In this document: piece by piece, positions 9,137 through 18,136 of the stretch
Position numbering within the stretch: position 1 is the first letter of the stretch
Layout of the letters: every line of letters starts with the position of its first letter
Assembly (NCBI RefSeq): GCF_024585165.1
Contig: NZ_CP029008.1
Location: 6,095,501 to 6,159,500, forward strand
Reading direction: 5' to 3'
DNA length: 64,000 bases
Origin: Bradyrhizobium sp. WBOS07
Lineage (GTDB): Bacteria; Pseudomonadota; Alphaproteobacteria; Rhizobiales; Xanthobacteraceae
Notes under the pieces: generated by a model
Told to the model about the DNA's origin: nothing
Seen by the model: only the letters and a program-made list of their open reading frames with translations
The model's database searches: none
Made by a program: the position numbers and the translations under genes

Positions 9137-9229
9137 CGCAGGGTGAGCAAAGGCGCGTCAGCGCCGTGCCCACCACCTGTCCGATACGGAAACGGAGGCG
9201 TGGGTACGCTTCGCTTTGCCCACCCTACG
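9137..9229. repeat. Interspersed palindromic repeat, GTGGGCAAAG family (copy 1)
   Basis: Begins cgcagggtgagcaaagg and ends with ctttgcccaccctacg, its imperfect inverted complement, with gccgtgcccacc and cgtgggtacgc as inner arms. The same family recurs at about 31.5, 49.6 and 54.2 kb. It fills the gap between dnaE2 and the convergent SDR gene and could form a long hairpin. Confidence 0.85.
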
Positions 9230-9257
9230 CGTTCTGCGCTGACGATGCAGCGCGCCC

Positions 9258-10028
9258 TCAGAAATTCACCCGGTTCGAGATCGCGCCGTCCAAGACCAGA
9301 TTCGATCCCGTCGTGAATCCCGATACCGGGCTCGCCAGAAACACCGCCGCGTTCGCGATCTCCTGCGGCGTTGCCATGCGGCCGGTCGGATTGCGCTTCA
9401 TCGCGTCGTTGTAACGCTCCGGCATGTTCTTCTCGATCATCTCCCAGACGCCGCCCTTGAAATAGACGGTGCCCGGCGACACCACATTCACCCGGATCTT
9501 CTTCTTGGCGTATTGCCGCGCCAGGCCCTTGGCCATGTGGATCAGCGCCGCCTTGATCGGGCCGTAGGAACTGGCCGTGTCGGCCTGCGCCGCCGAGATC
9601 GAGGAGATGATGACGACGGCGGCATCGCCGCTGCTGGCACCGCTCGCCTCGAGAAACGGCCGCGCGGCGTCGAATGCGTGCACGGCGCCGAGAACGTCGA
9701 GCCGGAAATTCTGCTCCCACGACGCGGGATCGCCGCCTTGCGCCATTGCGCCGGCATTGGAGAACAGCAGGTCGATGCCGCCGAGCTCCTTTGCCGCGCC
9801 TTCGATCCACGATTTCAACGCGGCGCCGTCGGTAACGTCGACGGCGCCGCCGGCAGCCTTGATGCCGCTCGCCTTCAGTTCAGCGACGGTGGCCGCAACC
9901 TGCTCCGCATTGCGTGCGCACACAGCGACATTGGCGCCTTCACCGACGAGCGTCGCCGCAATCGCCCGCCCGATGCCGCGCGTGCCGCCGAGGACGATGG
10001 CGTTCTTTCCCTTGAGACCGAGATCCAT
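9258..10028 (-). CDS. SDR family oxidoreductase
   Basis: 256 residues from ATG at 10028 (an upstream in-frame extension runs into a repeat and is rejected). The Rossmann motif is GGTRGIG near residues 14-20, with Gly in place of the usual first Thr. The catalytic set is a Ser in the VIISSIS strand and the YGPIK motif (Tyr-x3-Lys); LLFSNAG is the NAG motif. The C-terminal FLASPVSGFTTG segment is typical of FabG-like dehydrogenases. It should be an NAD(P)H-dependent cytoplasmic oxidoreductase; the substrate is unknown. Confidence 0.9.
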   Translation of the reverse strand: MDLGLKGKNAIVLGGTRGIGRAIAATLVGEGANVAVCARNAEQVAATVAELKASGIKAAGGAVDVTDGAALKSWIEGAAKELGGIDLLFSNAGAMAQGGDPASWEQNFRLDVLGAVHAFDAARPFLEASGASSGDAAVVIISSISAAQADTASSYGPIKAALIHMAKGLARQYAKKKIRVNVVSPGTVYFKGGVWEMIEKNMPERYNDAMKRNPTGRMATPQEIANAAVFLASPVSGFTTGSNLVLDGAISNRVNF

Positions 10029-10097
10029 TGTTTGGTTGTCCTTCTTGTTGGTGCAGAGAGAGTAGCTGTTTTGGCAGGAATGCTGAACTATCAATTC

Positions 10098-10183
10098 GTC
10101 ATTGCGAGCGCAGCGAAGCAATCCATAAATGCATCTGCGGCGACAGTCTGGATTGCTTCGTCGCAAGAGCTCCTCGCAATGAC
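10098..10183. repeat. Interspersed palindromic repeat, GTCATTGCGAG family (copy 1)
   Basis: Starts gtcattgcgagcgcagcgaa and ends with the complement ctcgcaatgac, with inner arms gaagcaatcca and tggattgcttc. Related copies lie at about 49.7 and 59.1 kb. It is intergenic, upstream of the SDR gene and just past the stop of the small membrane protein gene. Confidence 0.85.
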
Positions 10184-10205
10184 GTGGAGAGAGACCTCGC
10201 CCACC

Positions 10206-10493
10206 TCACTCCGGCGCCGCTCCCACCGGCGGGCCGCCGGGCGGGCGGTGCAGGAAGGTCAGCGACGCATAGGCGCCGGTCCAGGAGCCGATTGCCGCGA
10301 AGGCGACGTAGAATGCGTTTTCGGTGTAGCTGATCACGGCATAAGAGGAGAGCAGGTACCAGACCGCGCTCCAGTTCGCCGCCGGAATGCGCTTGCGCGC
10401 GATCACGGCCGAGGTGAACATGACGTAGACGGCGTCGGTGGCCGCCGTCGCGATGAATACGGCACCTGCGATGAGGGGATCGATGGCGGCCAT
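10206..10493 (-). CDS. Small membrane protein, unknown function
   Basis: 95 residues with three likely membrane segments (about 7-27, 42-60 and 63-80). It begins MAAIDPLIAGAVFIATAATDA and ends in a short Pro/Gly-rich cytoplasmic tail. I recognise no functional domain. It is transcribed toward the SDR gene but separated from it by a palindromic repeat, so co-transcription is uncertain. Confidence 0.7.
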   Translation of the reverse strand: MAAIDPLIAGAVFIATAATDAVYVMFTSAVIARKRIPAANWSAVWYLLSSYAVISYTENAFYVAFAAIGSWTGAYASLTFLHRPPGGPPVGAAPE

Positions 10494-10532
10494 TGCATTC
10501 CCTTATGTGCTGATGGATGGTCGCAAAAATAC

Positions 10533-10578
10533 AGCATGATCCGGAAAAGTGTGCAGCGGTTTTCCGAAAGATCATGCT
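10533..10578. repeat. Interspersed repeat AGCATGATCCGG family (copy 1)
   Basis: 46-bp imperfect palindrome: agcatgatccggaaaagt at the left and ccgaaagatcatgct at the right around gcagcgg. A near-identical copy lies at 26864-26910. Here it lies 24 bp upstream of the CoA-transferase start and does not supply the start codon. Confidence 0.88.
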
Positions 10579-10602
10579 CAACTGCAAGGGAGAGAAGCAG
10601 CC

Positions 10603-12003
10603 ATGCAAAGCCCCGCCGATATCCTGAAGGATATCTGGACCTCGGCCGGCGGCGATCCGGCCGCGCTCGAACGCGTGCGGCTGAGCGGCGAGGAGCCGCA
10701 GATTCCCTCTTCATTTCGCGTGGCGGTCGCCGGCCAGACCACCATCGCTGCCGCCGGCCTCGCCGCGGCCGAGATCTGGCGGCTGCGCAGCGGGCAGATG
10801 CAAGACGTTTCCGTCGACATGCGCCACGCCGTCGCCGAATGCCGCTCCGAGCGCTATCTGCGTGTCGACGACAAGCCGCCGCCGCCGGCCTGGGACGTGA
10901 TCGCCGGCGTCTACAGGACCGGCGATGGCCGCTTCGTTCGCTGCCACACTAATTTCCCGCATCATCGCGCCGCCGTCTGCGACGTGCTCGGTTGCGAGCC
11001 GGCGCGCGACAAGGTGCAGGCTGCGCTGATGCAATGGAGGGGCGAGGATTTCGAGACGGCAGCTTACGCGGCGGGCGGCGTGGTTGCGCTGATGCGGAGC
11101 TACGACGAATGGTCGGCATTGCCGCAGGCGCGCGCGCTCGCGCGATTGCCGCTGATCTCGATCGAGAAGATCGGCGAAGCCCCGCCAAAGCCGTGGCCAA
11201 AAGGCGATCGTCCGCTCGAAGGTCTTCGCGTGCTCGATCTCTCCCGCGTCATCGCAGGCCCCGTCGCCGGCCGGACGCTCGCCGCGTACGGCGCAGATGT
11301 GCTGCTGGTGTCGGGGCCGGCGCTGCCCGCCATCGACTGGCTCACTATCGATACCGGCCGCGGCAAGCTCACCACCTTCATCGAGCTGAAGACCGACACG
11401 GGCAGGGCGCAATTGCGCGAACTGCTGGAGGACGCCGACATTTTCTCGCAAGGCTATCGCCCGGGTGCGCTTGCCGCGCTCGGCTTTTCGCCGGAGGATG
11501 CAGCGAGGATCAATCCCGGCATCGTCTATGTGACGCTGTCGGCCTATGGCCACACCGGCCCCTGGGCGGAGCGCCGCGGCTTCGATTCCCTGGTGCAGAC
11601 CACGACGGGATTCAATCACGCCGAGGGCCGAGCCGCCGGCCTCGATGCTCCCAAGGAATTGCCGGCGCAGATGCTCGACCACGCCACCGGCTATCTGATG
11701 GCGCTCGGTGCGATGATGGCCAAGATGCGCCAAGCCCGCGACGGCGGCAGTTGGCACGTACGTGTGTCGCTGGCGCAGACCGGACGCTGGCTATGGAATC
11801 TCGGCCGGCTCGATGGCGGGCTGAATGCCCCGGATCTTTCGGGCGAGGCCGTATATGCCGCGTTCATCGAGAGCATGCCATCCGGATTCGGCATGCTGAA
11901 GGCGGTGCGCCATTCGGCGCTGCTGTCGACGACGCCGGCGCATTGGTCTCGTCCGGCGATGCCGCTCGGCTCTCATCCGGCACGTTGGCCGGCGCGAAGC
12001 TGA
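10603..12003 (+). CDS. CaiB/BaiF (family III) CoA-transferase
   Basis: 466 residues from an ATG with AGGGAGAGAAG just upstream. The family III features are GLRVLDLSRVIAGPVAGRTLA (around 205-225), INPGIVYVTLSAYGHTGPW (around 305) and RRGFDSLVQ, whose Asp is the expected catalytic residue that forms the acyl-CoA anhydride. An N-terminal segment of about 200 residues precedes this core. The enzyme should move CoA between carboxylic acids; no neighbouring pathway gene reveals the substrate. Confidence 0.9.
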   Translation: MQSPADILKDIWTSAGGDPAALERVRLSGEEPQIPSSFRVAVAGQTTIAAAGLAAAEIWRLRSGQMQDVSVDMRHAVAECRSERYLRVDDKPPPPAWDVIAGVYRTGDGRFVRCHTNFPHHRAAVCDVLGCEPARDKVQAALMQWRGEDFETAAYAAGGVVALMRSYDEWSALPQARALARLPLISIEKIGEAPPKPWPKGDRPLEGLRVLDLSRVIAGPVAGRTLAAYGADVLLVSGPALPAIDWLTIDTGRGKLTTFIELKTDTGRAQLRELLEDADIFSQGYRPGALAALGFSPEDAARINPGIVYVTLSAYGHTGPWAERRGFDSLVQTTTGFNHAEGRAAGLDAPKELPAQMLDHATGYLMALGAMMAKMRQARDGGSWHVRVSLAQTGRWLWNLGRLDGGLNAPDLSGEAVYAAFIESMPSGFGMLKAVRHSALLSTTPAHWSRPAMPLGSHPARWPARS

Positions 12004-12148
12004 CATGAAGCTGACAGGTCGCGATATTTTTTACGCAAACCGAAGGGCGCCAGCGTTTTTTAGGTTGTTTGAAATTCCAGTTCGGCACTATTAGCGCAAC
12101 CGACAAGGCAGACATCTGCCGAGATCGTCGCAGACACGGCCGGGCTCC

Positions 12149-13390
12149 ATGGTGGTTGAAAATACCAAGCGACTGCTGGTGTTCAGACAGCGGCTGATCA
12201 CGTACGTAGTTTTACTAGCTTTCGCCGCCGCCGGTGCCTACGGCTTCCTCGCTATGGGGCCGAAGCAAAAGAAGCACTCCGAAATCTCCAGCCAGTCGCG
12301 CAGGAATGCGCAGACCTTCACGCCGACGCCGTCCGAATGGGCGACGCTGACGATCGAGCCGGTCAAGGCCCGCGCCTTCCGTGCCGAATACGCCACCGAG
12401 GGCAAGGTCGCCGTCGATGAGGACCGTTCGACGCCGGTGTTCTCGCCCTATGCCGGCCGTGTCACCAAGCTGCTCGCCAAGCCCGGCGAGACGCTGAAGC
12501 AAGGGCAACCGCTGTTTACGATCGAGGCCGCCGACACGGTGCAGGCCCAGAACGACTTCATCGCGGCGATGACCGCGCAGAACAAGGCGAAGTCGGCGCT
12601 CGAGCTCTCCGACATCCAGTTCAAGCGCGCCAAGGATCTCTATGAGGGCCATGCCATTCCGCTGAAGGACTATCAGCAGGCGGAAGCGACGCAGGTTCAG
12701 GCGCAGAATGACATGCGCTCCTCGGCGACGGCGCTGGAAGCGGCGCGCAACAAGCTGCGCATCCTCGGCTTCACCGACGAGGCCATCAAGGCGTTCCGGG
12801 AAAAAGGCGTCATCGATCGGGAGATCACGATCTATTCGCCGATCTCCGGCACCGTCGTGCAGCGCAAGATCGGCCCCGGCCAATACGTCAACTCTGGCGC
12901 CAGCGATCCGGTCTTCGTGATCGGCGATCTCTCCACCGTCTGGCTCACCGCCTTCGTGCGCGAGAGCGATGCGGCTGCGGTCTGCATCGGACAGGACGTC
13001 ACCGTCAACGTGATGGCGCTGCCGGGCCGTCCGCTCACCGCGAAGATCAACTATGTCGCCGCCGCAATCGACCCCAACACCCGCCGCCTGCTGGTCCGCG
13101 CCATCATCGACAACAAGGACGGCCTGCTCAAGCCGGAGATGTTCGCCAACGTCACGATCTACTCGGCGGGCGATCGCGCCGCGCCGGCAGTGCCGAAACA
13201 GGCTCTGATCTACGAAGCCGACAAGGTTCGTGTCTGGGTCGCGCGCGAGGACAAATCGGTCGAGCTGCGCCAGATCAAGATCGGCCTCGTCAATGGCAAC
13301 CTCGTCGAGGTCACCGGCAACCTGAAGCCCGGCGAGCAGATCGTCACCAAAGGCAGCCTGTTCATCGACCGCGCGGCGTCCGGCAGCTGA
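12149..13390 (+). CDS. RND efflux periplasmic adaptor (membrane fusion protein)
   Basis: 413 residues. A signal anchor lies at about 15-33 (LITYVVLLAFAAAGAYGF). A lipoyl-like half motif GRVTKLLAKPGETLKQGQ is near residue 100, followed by a coiled-coil hairpin of about 70 residues and the second half (ISGTVVQRKIGPGQYVNSG). The C-terminal beta-barrel and membrane-proximal domains end in GEQIVTKGSLFIDRA. This is the CusB/CzcB-like adaptor type. It links the inner-membrane pump encoded 27 bp downstream to an outer-membrane channel. Clearly one operon with the pump. Confidence 0.92.
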   Translation: MVVENTKRLLVFRQRLITYVVLLAFAAAGAYGFLAMGPKQKKHSEISSQSRRNAQTFTPTPSEWATLTIEPVKARAFRAEYATEGKVAVDEDRSTPVFSPYAGRVTKLLAKPGETLKQGQPLFTIEAADTVQAQNDFIAAMTAQNKAKSALELSDIQFKRAKDLYEGHAIPLKDYQQAEATQVQAQNDMRSSATALEAARNKLRILGFTDEAIKAFREKGVIDREITIYSPISGTVVQRKIGPGQYVNSGASDPVFVIGDLSTVWLTAFVRESDAAAVCIGQDVTVNVMALPGRPLTAKINYVAAAIDPNTRRLLVRAIIDNKDGLLKPEMFANVTIYSAGDRAAPAVPKQALIYEADKVRVWVAREDKSVELRQIKIGLVNGNLVEVTGNLKPGEQIVTKGSLFIDRAASGS

Positions 13391-13417
13391 CGACGACCCA
13401 AGAAATTGAAGACCTGA

Positions 13418-16400
13418 ATGGATCGTCTCGTCGCTCTTGCCGTCAACCGGCGCTTCCTGATGGTCGGCATGTTCGTCGCCGTGCTGATTGGCGGCTTGAT
13501 CGCGTTCAACCAGCTCAACATCGAGGCCTATCCCGATCCGACCCCGCCGATGGTCGATATCGTGACGCAGAGCCCGGGACTGTCGGCGGAGGAGATCGAG
13601 CGCTACATCACGATCCCGATCGAGACCCAGGTCGCCGGCCTGAAGAACATCACGACCATCCGCACCATCTCGCTCTACGGTCTCTCCGACGTCAAGATTC
13701 AGTTCTCTTTCGCCTACACCTATGACGAGGCGTTGCAGCAGGTGTTGAACCGCCTGGCGCAGCTTGCGCCGCTTCCCGGCAACGTGCAGCCGCAGATCTC
13801 GCCGCTGAGCCCGATCGGCGAGATCTTCCGCTACCGTCTCGTGGGACCGCCGAACTACAGCGTGCTCGACCTCAAGACCATTCAGGACTGGATCCTGCAG
13901 CGCCGCTTCCGCGCCGTGCCGGGAGTCATCGACGTCACCGGCTGGGGCGGCAAGAGCAAGACCTACGAGCTCCAGGTCGACTTCAACAAGCTGGTCGCCA
14001 ATGGGTTGACGCTGCCGCAATTGCTGCAGGCGGTCGGCAATTCCAACGTCAATGTCGGCGGCAACACCGTCAATATCGGCCAGCAATCAGCCGTCGTGCG
14101 CGGCGTCGGCCTGATCCGCTCGATCGACGATCTCGCCAATACCATGGTGGCGCAGACCGGCGGCAATCCGGTGCTGGTCAAGGACGTCGCCACCGTCACC
14201 GTCGGCCAGAAGCCGCGCCTCGGCATTGCCGGCCTCGACGACGCCGACGACATCGTGCAGGGCATCGTGTTGATGCGGCGCGGCGAGCAGAGCTCACCGA
14301 CCATCAAGCGTGTCCATCAGCTCGTCCAGCAAATCAACAGTTCCAGCATCCTGCCGCCCGGCGTGCGCATCGAACGCATCTACGACCGCGGCGACCTGAT
14401 CGAGCTCACCACCCACACGGTGCTGCACAACATGGTGGTCGGCATTGTCCTGATCGTGCTGCTGCAGTGGATCTTCCTCGGTGATCTCCGCAGCGCGCTG
14501 ATCGTCGGGGCCACAATTCCGTTCGCGCTGTTCTTCGCCGTCATCATCCTGGTGCTTCGGGGGGAATCGGCCAATTTGCTGTCGGTCGGCGCGATCGATT
14601 TCGGCCTGATCGTCGATGCCACCGTGATCATGGTCGAGGCGATCTTTCGCCGCCTGACGCACACGACGCCGATCTCGGAAGCCGGGCTTATGTCGCCCGA
14701 GACGACGTTCGGCATGAAGAGCCACGCCATCCTCAGCGCGGCCGCCGACGTCTCGCGCTCGATCTTCTTCGCCGCGGCGATCATCATCGCGGCGTTCCTG
14801 CCGCTGTTCACGCTGTCTGGCGTCGAGGGCAACATTTTCGGGCCGATGGCGCGCACCTATGCCTATGCGCTGGCCGGCGGGCTGCTTGCGACGTTCACCG
14901 TCACGCCGGCCTTGTCCGCGATCATCCTGCCCGCGCATGTCGAGGAAACCGAGACCAGGGTCATGCTGATCCTGCACCGCTTGTACTCGCCGCTGCTGCA
15001 ATCGGCGGTCGCCAATCGCAACATCGTGCTCGGCGGCGCGGCCGGCCTGGTGCTGATGACGGTGGCGCTCAGCAGGCTGCTCGGCCTCGAATTCCTGCCG
15101 AAACTGGAGGAGGGCAATCTCTGGATTCGTGCCACCCTGCCGCCGACCATCTCGCTTCAGGAAGGCAATTCCTACGTCAACGAGATGCGCAAGGTGATCC
15201 GCGCCCGGCCCGAGGTCGAATCCGTCGTATCGCAGCACGGCCGTCCCGACGACGGCACCGACGCCGCTGGCTTCTTTAACGCCGAGTTCTTCGCGCCGCT
15301 CAAGCCTGTGAGCCAGTGGCCCGGCACGCGCGACAAGGAAGAGCTGACCGCGCAATTGCTCAAGCAGCTCGACGACCGCTTCCCCGGCGTCGAGTTCAAC
15401 TTCTCGCAATATCTCCAGGACAACGTCTCCGAAGCCGTCTCCGGCGTGAAGGGCGAGAACTCGATCAAGCTGTTCGGCAGCGACCTCCAGGCGCTCACTG
15501 ACACCGCGAACAAGATCAAGCAAGTGCTGGCCACCGTGCAGGGCGTCACCGACCTTGCGGTATTCACCTCGCTCGGGCAACCGACCATCCAGATCGACAT
15601 CAACCGCGCCAAGGCCGCGCGCTACGGCCTTGCGCCGGGCGACATCAATGCCACGATCAAGGTCGCGATCGGCGGCGACACCGCGGGAGACCTCTACGAG
15701 CCCGGCAGCGATCGTCACTTCCCGATCATTGTCCGCCTCGCGCCGGAATATCGCAGGAGCGCGGAGGCGATCCAGAATTTGCGGATCGGCTCGCCCGGGC
15801 CGAACGGCAGCGTCACCCAGATTCCCCTCAGCGAGGTCGCCGACATCAGCCTCGTCTCGGGCGCGGCCTACATCTATCGCGAGCAGCAGGAACGCTATCT
15901 GCCGATCAAATTCTCGGTGCGCGAGCGCGACCTCGGCAGCGCGATCAGCGAGGCCCAGCAGAAGATCGCGGAGCAGGTGCAGCTGCCGCCCGGCTCGCAC
16001 ATGGAATGGGTCGGCGAGTTCGGCAATCTCCAGGACGCGATCCGGCGGCTGTCGATCGTGGTGCCGATCTCGCTGGCGCTGATCGGCGTGCTGCTCTGGT
16101 TCAATTTCGGCTCGATGACCGACACGCTGCTCGCGATGAGCGTGATCCCGATGGCGATTTTCGGCGGCGTGCTCGGCCTGTTGATTTCAGGCACGGCCTT
16201 CAGCGTCTCCGCGGCGATCGGCTTCATCGCGTTGTTCGGCATCGCCGTGATGGACGGCATCATCATCCTGTCGCAGTTCAACCAGCTGATCGAAGAAGGC
16301 ATGGACCGCATGACCGCGGTGGTGCGCACGGGAGAGTTGCAGCTCCGGCCGGTGCTGATGACCTGCATCGTCGCCGGCGTCGGCCTGCTGCCGGCGGCGC

Positions 16401-16534
16401 TGTCGGAGGGGATCGGCTCGCAGGTGCAGAAGCCGCTCGCGGTCGTCGTCGTCACCGGCATGATGCTGGCGCCGGTCGTGATCCTCGTGACCTTGCCGGT
16501 CCTGATCTCGTTCTTCTCGCGACGCGGGCGCTAA
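13418..16534 (+). CDS. RND efflux pump, CzcA/CusA-like (heavy-metal efflux group)
   Basis: 1038 residues, the usual length for RND pumps, with the expected two halves of one plus five membrane helices each and two large periplasmic loops. The N-terminus MDRLVALAVNRRFLMVG and the AYPDPTPPMVDI segment fit the heavy-metal (HME) branch. In TM4 the stretch DFGLIVDATVIMVEA (about 393-407) keeps two Asp and one Glu, the charged set known for proton coupling in CzcA. The likely role is proton-driven export of a metal ion or related compound. No metal regulator lies nearby, so the substrate is open. Confidence 0.92.
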   Translation: MDRLVALAVNRRFLMVGMFVAVLIGGLIAFNQLNIEAYPDPTPPMVDIVTQSPGLSAEEIERYITIPIETQVAGLKNITTIRTISLYGLSDVKIQFSFAYTYDEALQQVLNRLAQLAPLPGNVQPQISPLSPIGEIFRYRLVGPPNYSVLDLKTIQDWILQRRFRAVPGVIDVTGWGGKSKTYELQVDFNKLVANGLTLPQLLQAVGNSNVNVGGNTVNIGQQSAVVRGVGLIRSIDDLANTMVAQTGGNPVLVKDVATVTVGQKPRLGIAGLDDADDIVQGIVLMRRGEQSSPTIKRVHQLVQQINSSSILPPGVRIERIYDRGDLIELTTHTVLHNMVVGIVLIVLLQWIFLGDLRSALIVGATIPFALFFAVIILVLRGESANLLSVGAIDFGLIVDATVIMVEAIFRRLTHTTPISEAGLMSPETTFGMKSHAILSAAADVSRSIFFAAAIIIAAFLPLFTLSGVEGNIFGPMARTYAYALAGGLLATFTVTPALSAIILPAHVEETETRVMLILHRLYSPLLQSAVANRNIVLGGAAGLVLMTVALSRLLGLEFLPKLEEGNLWIRATLPPTISLQEGNSYVNEMRKVIRARPEVESVVSQHGRPDDGTDAAGFFNAEFFAPLKPVSQWPGTRDKEELTAQLLKQLDDRFPGVEFNFSQYLQDNVSEAVSGVKGENSIKLFGSDLQALTDTANKIKQVLATVQGVTDLAVFTSLGQPTIQIDINRAKAARYGLAPGDINATIKVAIGGDTAGDLYEPGSDRHFPIIVRLAPEYRRSAEAIQNLRIGSPGPNGSVTQIPLSEVADISLVSGAAYIYREQQERYLPIKFSVRERDLGSAISEAQQKIAEQVQLPPGSHMEWVGEFGNLQDAIRRLSIVVPISLALIGVLLWFNFGSMTDTLLAMSVIPMAIFGGVLGLLISGTAFSVSAAIGFIALFGIAVMDGIIILSQFNQLIEEGMDRMTAVVRTGELQLRPVLMTCIVAGVGLLPAALSEGIGSQVQKPLAVVVVTGMMLAPVVILVTLPVLISFFSRRGR

Positions 16535-16537
16535 GCG

Positions 16538-17500
16538 TCAGAACCCGTAGAGCCGCGCCGGGTTGTCGACCAGGATCTTCTTGCGTACCTCCGCATCCGG
16601 CGCCCACACCGGAAGCTGGTTGAGCAGGCGGCCGTCATCGATCTGGTAGAGCGGCGCGATGTCGGTTGCCTTGCGCCCGTCGACCCGGCTGGAATCCGGA
16701 TGCGGCCAGTCGGTGCCCCAGACGATGCGGTCCGCATTGGCCGCGATCAGCGCCTGGGCATAGGGCACCATGTCCTGGTAGTCGGGTGCGAGCTTCGAGG
16801 AACGATAGGCGCCGGAGATTTTCACATAGGCCTTGCCGGACTTGACCAGCGCGATCAGGTCGGAAAATCCGGGCTGCTCCAGGCCGAGCGAAGCCTCGAG
16901 CCCGCCGAAATGGTCGAACACGACCGGCACCGGCGCCGCCGCGACGAGGTCCTTGATCGCCGAGATCATCGCCAGCGTGGTGTAGAGCTGCACGTGCCAG
17001 CCGCGTGCCTTCATGCGCTCGACGGCGGCGGTGAAGCGCGGCCGGCCGACATTGGAATCGTTGACCCCGCCCGTCGCCAGATTGAGGCGGATGCCACGGA
17101 AGCCGTCTTGATGCATCGCATCCAGCTGTGCCTCGGTGGTCTTGTCGTCGATCACGGCGACCCCGCGCGCGGTCGCGCCGCGTGCCTTCATGCCAAACAG
17201 GGAGGAGGAATTGTCGGTGCCGTAGACGCTCGGGGTGACGATCACCACGCGCTCGATATGCAGCGCCTTGTGCAGCGCGGCCATTTCTTCAGGGCTTGCC
17301 GGCTCCGGCGTATAGACGCGACCTGCGAAGAACGGGAATTTTTCGACATCGCCATGGATGTGGGTGTGGCAGTCGCAGGCATGCGCGGGAACGTCGAAAT
17401 TGACCGGCGTCGCGGGCTGCGCCGCACGTGCGTGGGCTCTGCTGGTCATGGCTGCTCCGGCGGCAAGGGAGGCAAGCAGGACGCTGCGTCGGTTGAGCAC
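16538..17500 (-). CDS. Tat-exported amidohydrolase (2-pyrone-4,6-dicarboxylate lactonase-like)
   Basis: 320 residues with a GTG start. The N-terminus NRRSVLLASLAAGAAM is a twin-arginine signal with an AxA-type cleavage region near residue 26. Metal ligands appear in DCHTHIHG (His45, His47), and the C-terminal GTDWPHPDS carries the conserved Asp and His of the amidohydrolase-2 family. The protein is expected in the periplasm. The gene converges on the RND pump gene with a 3-bp gap. Substrate not identified. Confidence 0.88.
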   Translation of the reverse strand: MLNRRSVLLASLAAGAAMTSRAHARAAQPATPVNFDVPAHACDCHTHIHGDVEKFPFFAGRVYTPEPASPEEMAALHKALHIERVVIVTPSVYGTDNSSSLFGMKARGATARGVAVIDDKTTEAQLDAMHQDGFRGIRLNLATGGVNDSNVGRPRFTAAVERMKARGWHVQLYTTLAMISAIKDLVAAAPVPVVFDHFGGLEASLGLEQPGFSDLIALVKSGKAYVKISGAYRSSKLAPDYQDMVPYAQALIAANADRIVWGTDWPHPDSSRVDGRKATDIAPLYQIDDGRLLNQLPVWAPDAEVRKKILVDNPARLYGF

Positions 17501-17551
17501 GGGTTCTCTCCCTGTTCTATTTTCTTGATAGTTGTAAGGGACAGTATCACA

Positions 17552-18112
17552 TCAGCCTGGCAGCCGCCGCTGCGCTTCGCTGCATAGCTGCTCGATGAGG
17601 TCCGCAGGCGGGCGCGCGCCGTCGATGCGCACGACCGGGCAGGGCAGGCCTGCGAGCCAGGCTTCGTGGTTGGCGAGATTGCGGCCCTCGCGATCTCCGG
17701 CCTCGTAATGGGAGGCCCACTCGATAAAGGACTCGGTCTCGTCGTGGCGCCAGCCACCCGGCGCGATGGCGTCGGCGCCGAAATGGGCCGCCTCGCGGGC
17801 GCGCAAGCGCTGCAACCGGATCTCGCGCGGCGTCGTCACGAAGACCACGAGATCGAACAATGGAACAAGCTCCTCGCCCCAGCCGGTGATGGATCCGCTC
17901 AGCACCCAATCCAGGCGCGGCAGAAACATCTCGTGCATCAATCGCAGCCGCTCGGATGCCGGACGCGTGGTCCGGTAGGGCGGCGCGGTCGGCAGCCAGA
18001 AATAGTCGTCGGTGTCGTGATGCGGCAGCGCAAGCCGGCCCGCAAGGGCGCGGCCGAGCGTCGTCACCCCGGAGCCCGAAGCTCCCATCAGATGGATGCG
18101 GCGGCTTTGCAT
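17552..18112 (-). CDS. P-loop NTPase, adenylate kinase-like, with atypical Walker A
   Basis: 186 residues. The N-terminal loop reads GASGSGVTT (10-18): the glycine-rich frame of a Walker A motif, but the Lys that normally binds phosphates is Val16. HHDTDDYFW resembles the substrate-binding strand of small-molecule kinases, and VFVTTPREIRLQRLRARE matches the lid/arginine region. Database names are likely to say adenylate kinase or AAA family. Activity is uncertain because of the missing Lys. Confidence 0.82.
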   Translation of the reverse strand: MQSRRIHLMGASGSGVTTLGRALAGRLALPHHDTDDYFWLPTAPPYRTTRPASERLRLMHEMFLPRLDWVLSGSITGWGEELVPLFDLVVFVTTPREIRLQRLRAREAAHFGADAIAPGGWRHDETESFIEWASHYEAGDREGRNLANHEAWLAGLPCPVVRIDGARPPADLIEQLCSEAQRRLPG

Positions 18113-18136
18113 CGGCTCCGCCCGGATGAGTTGAGC

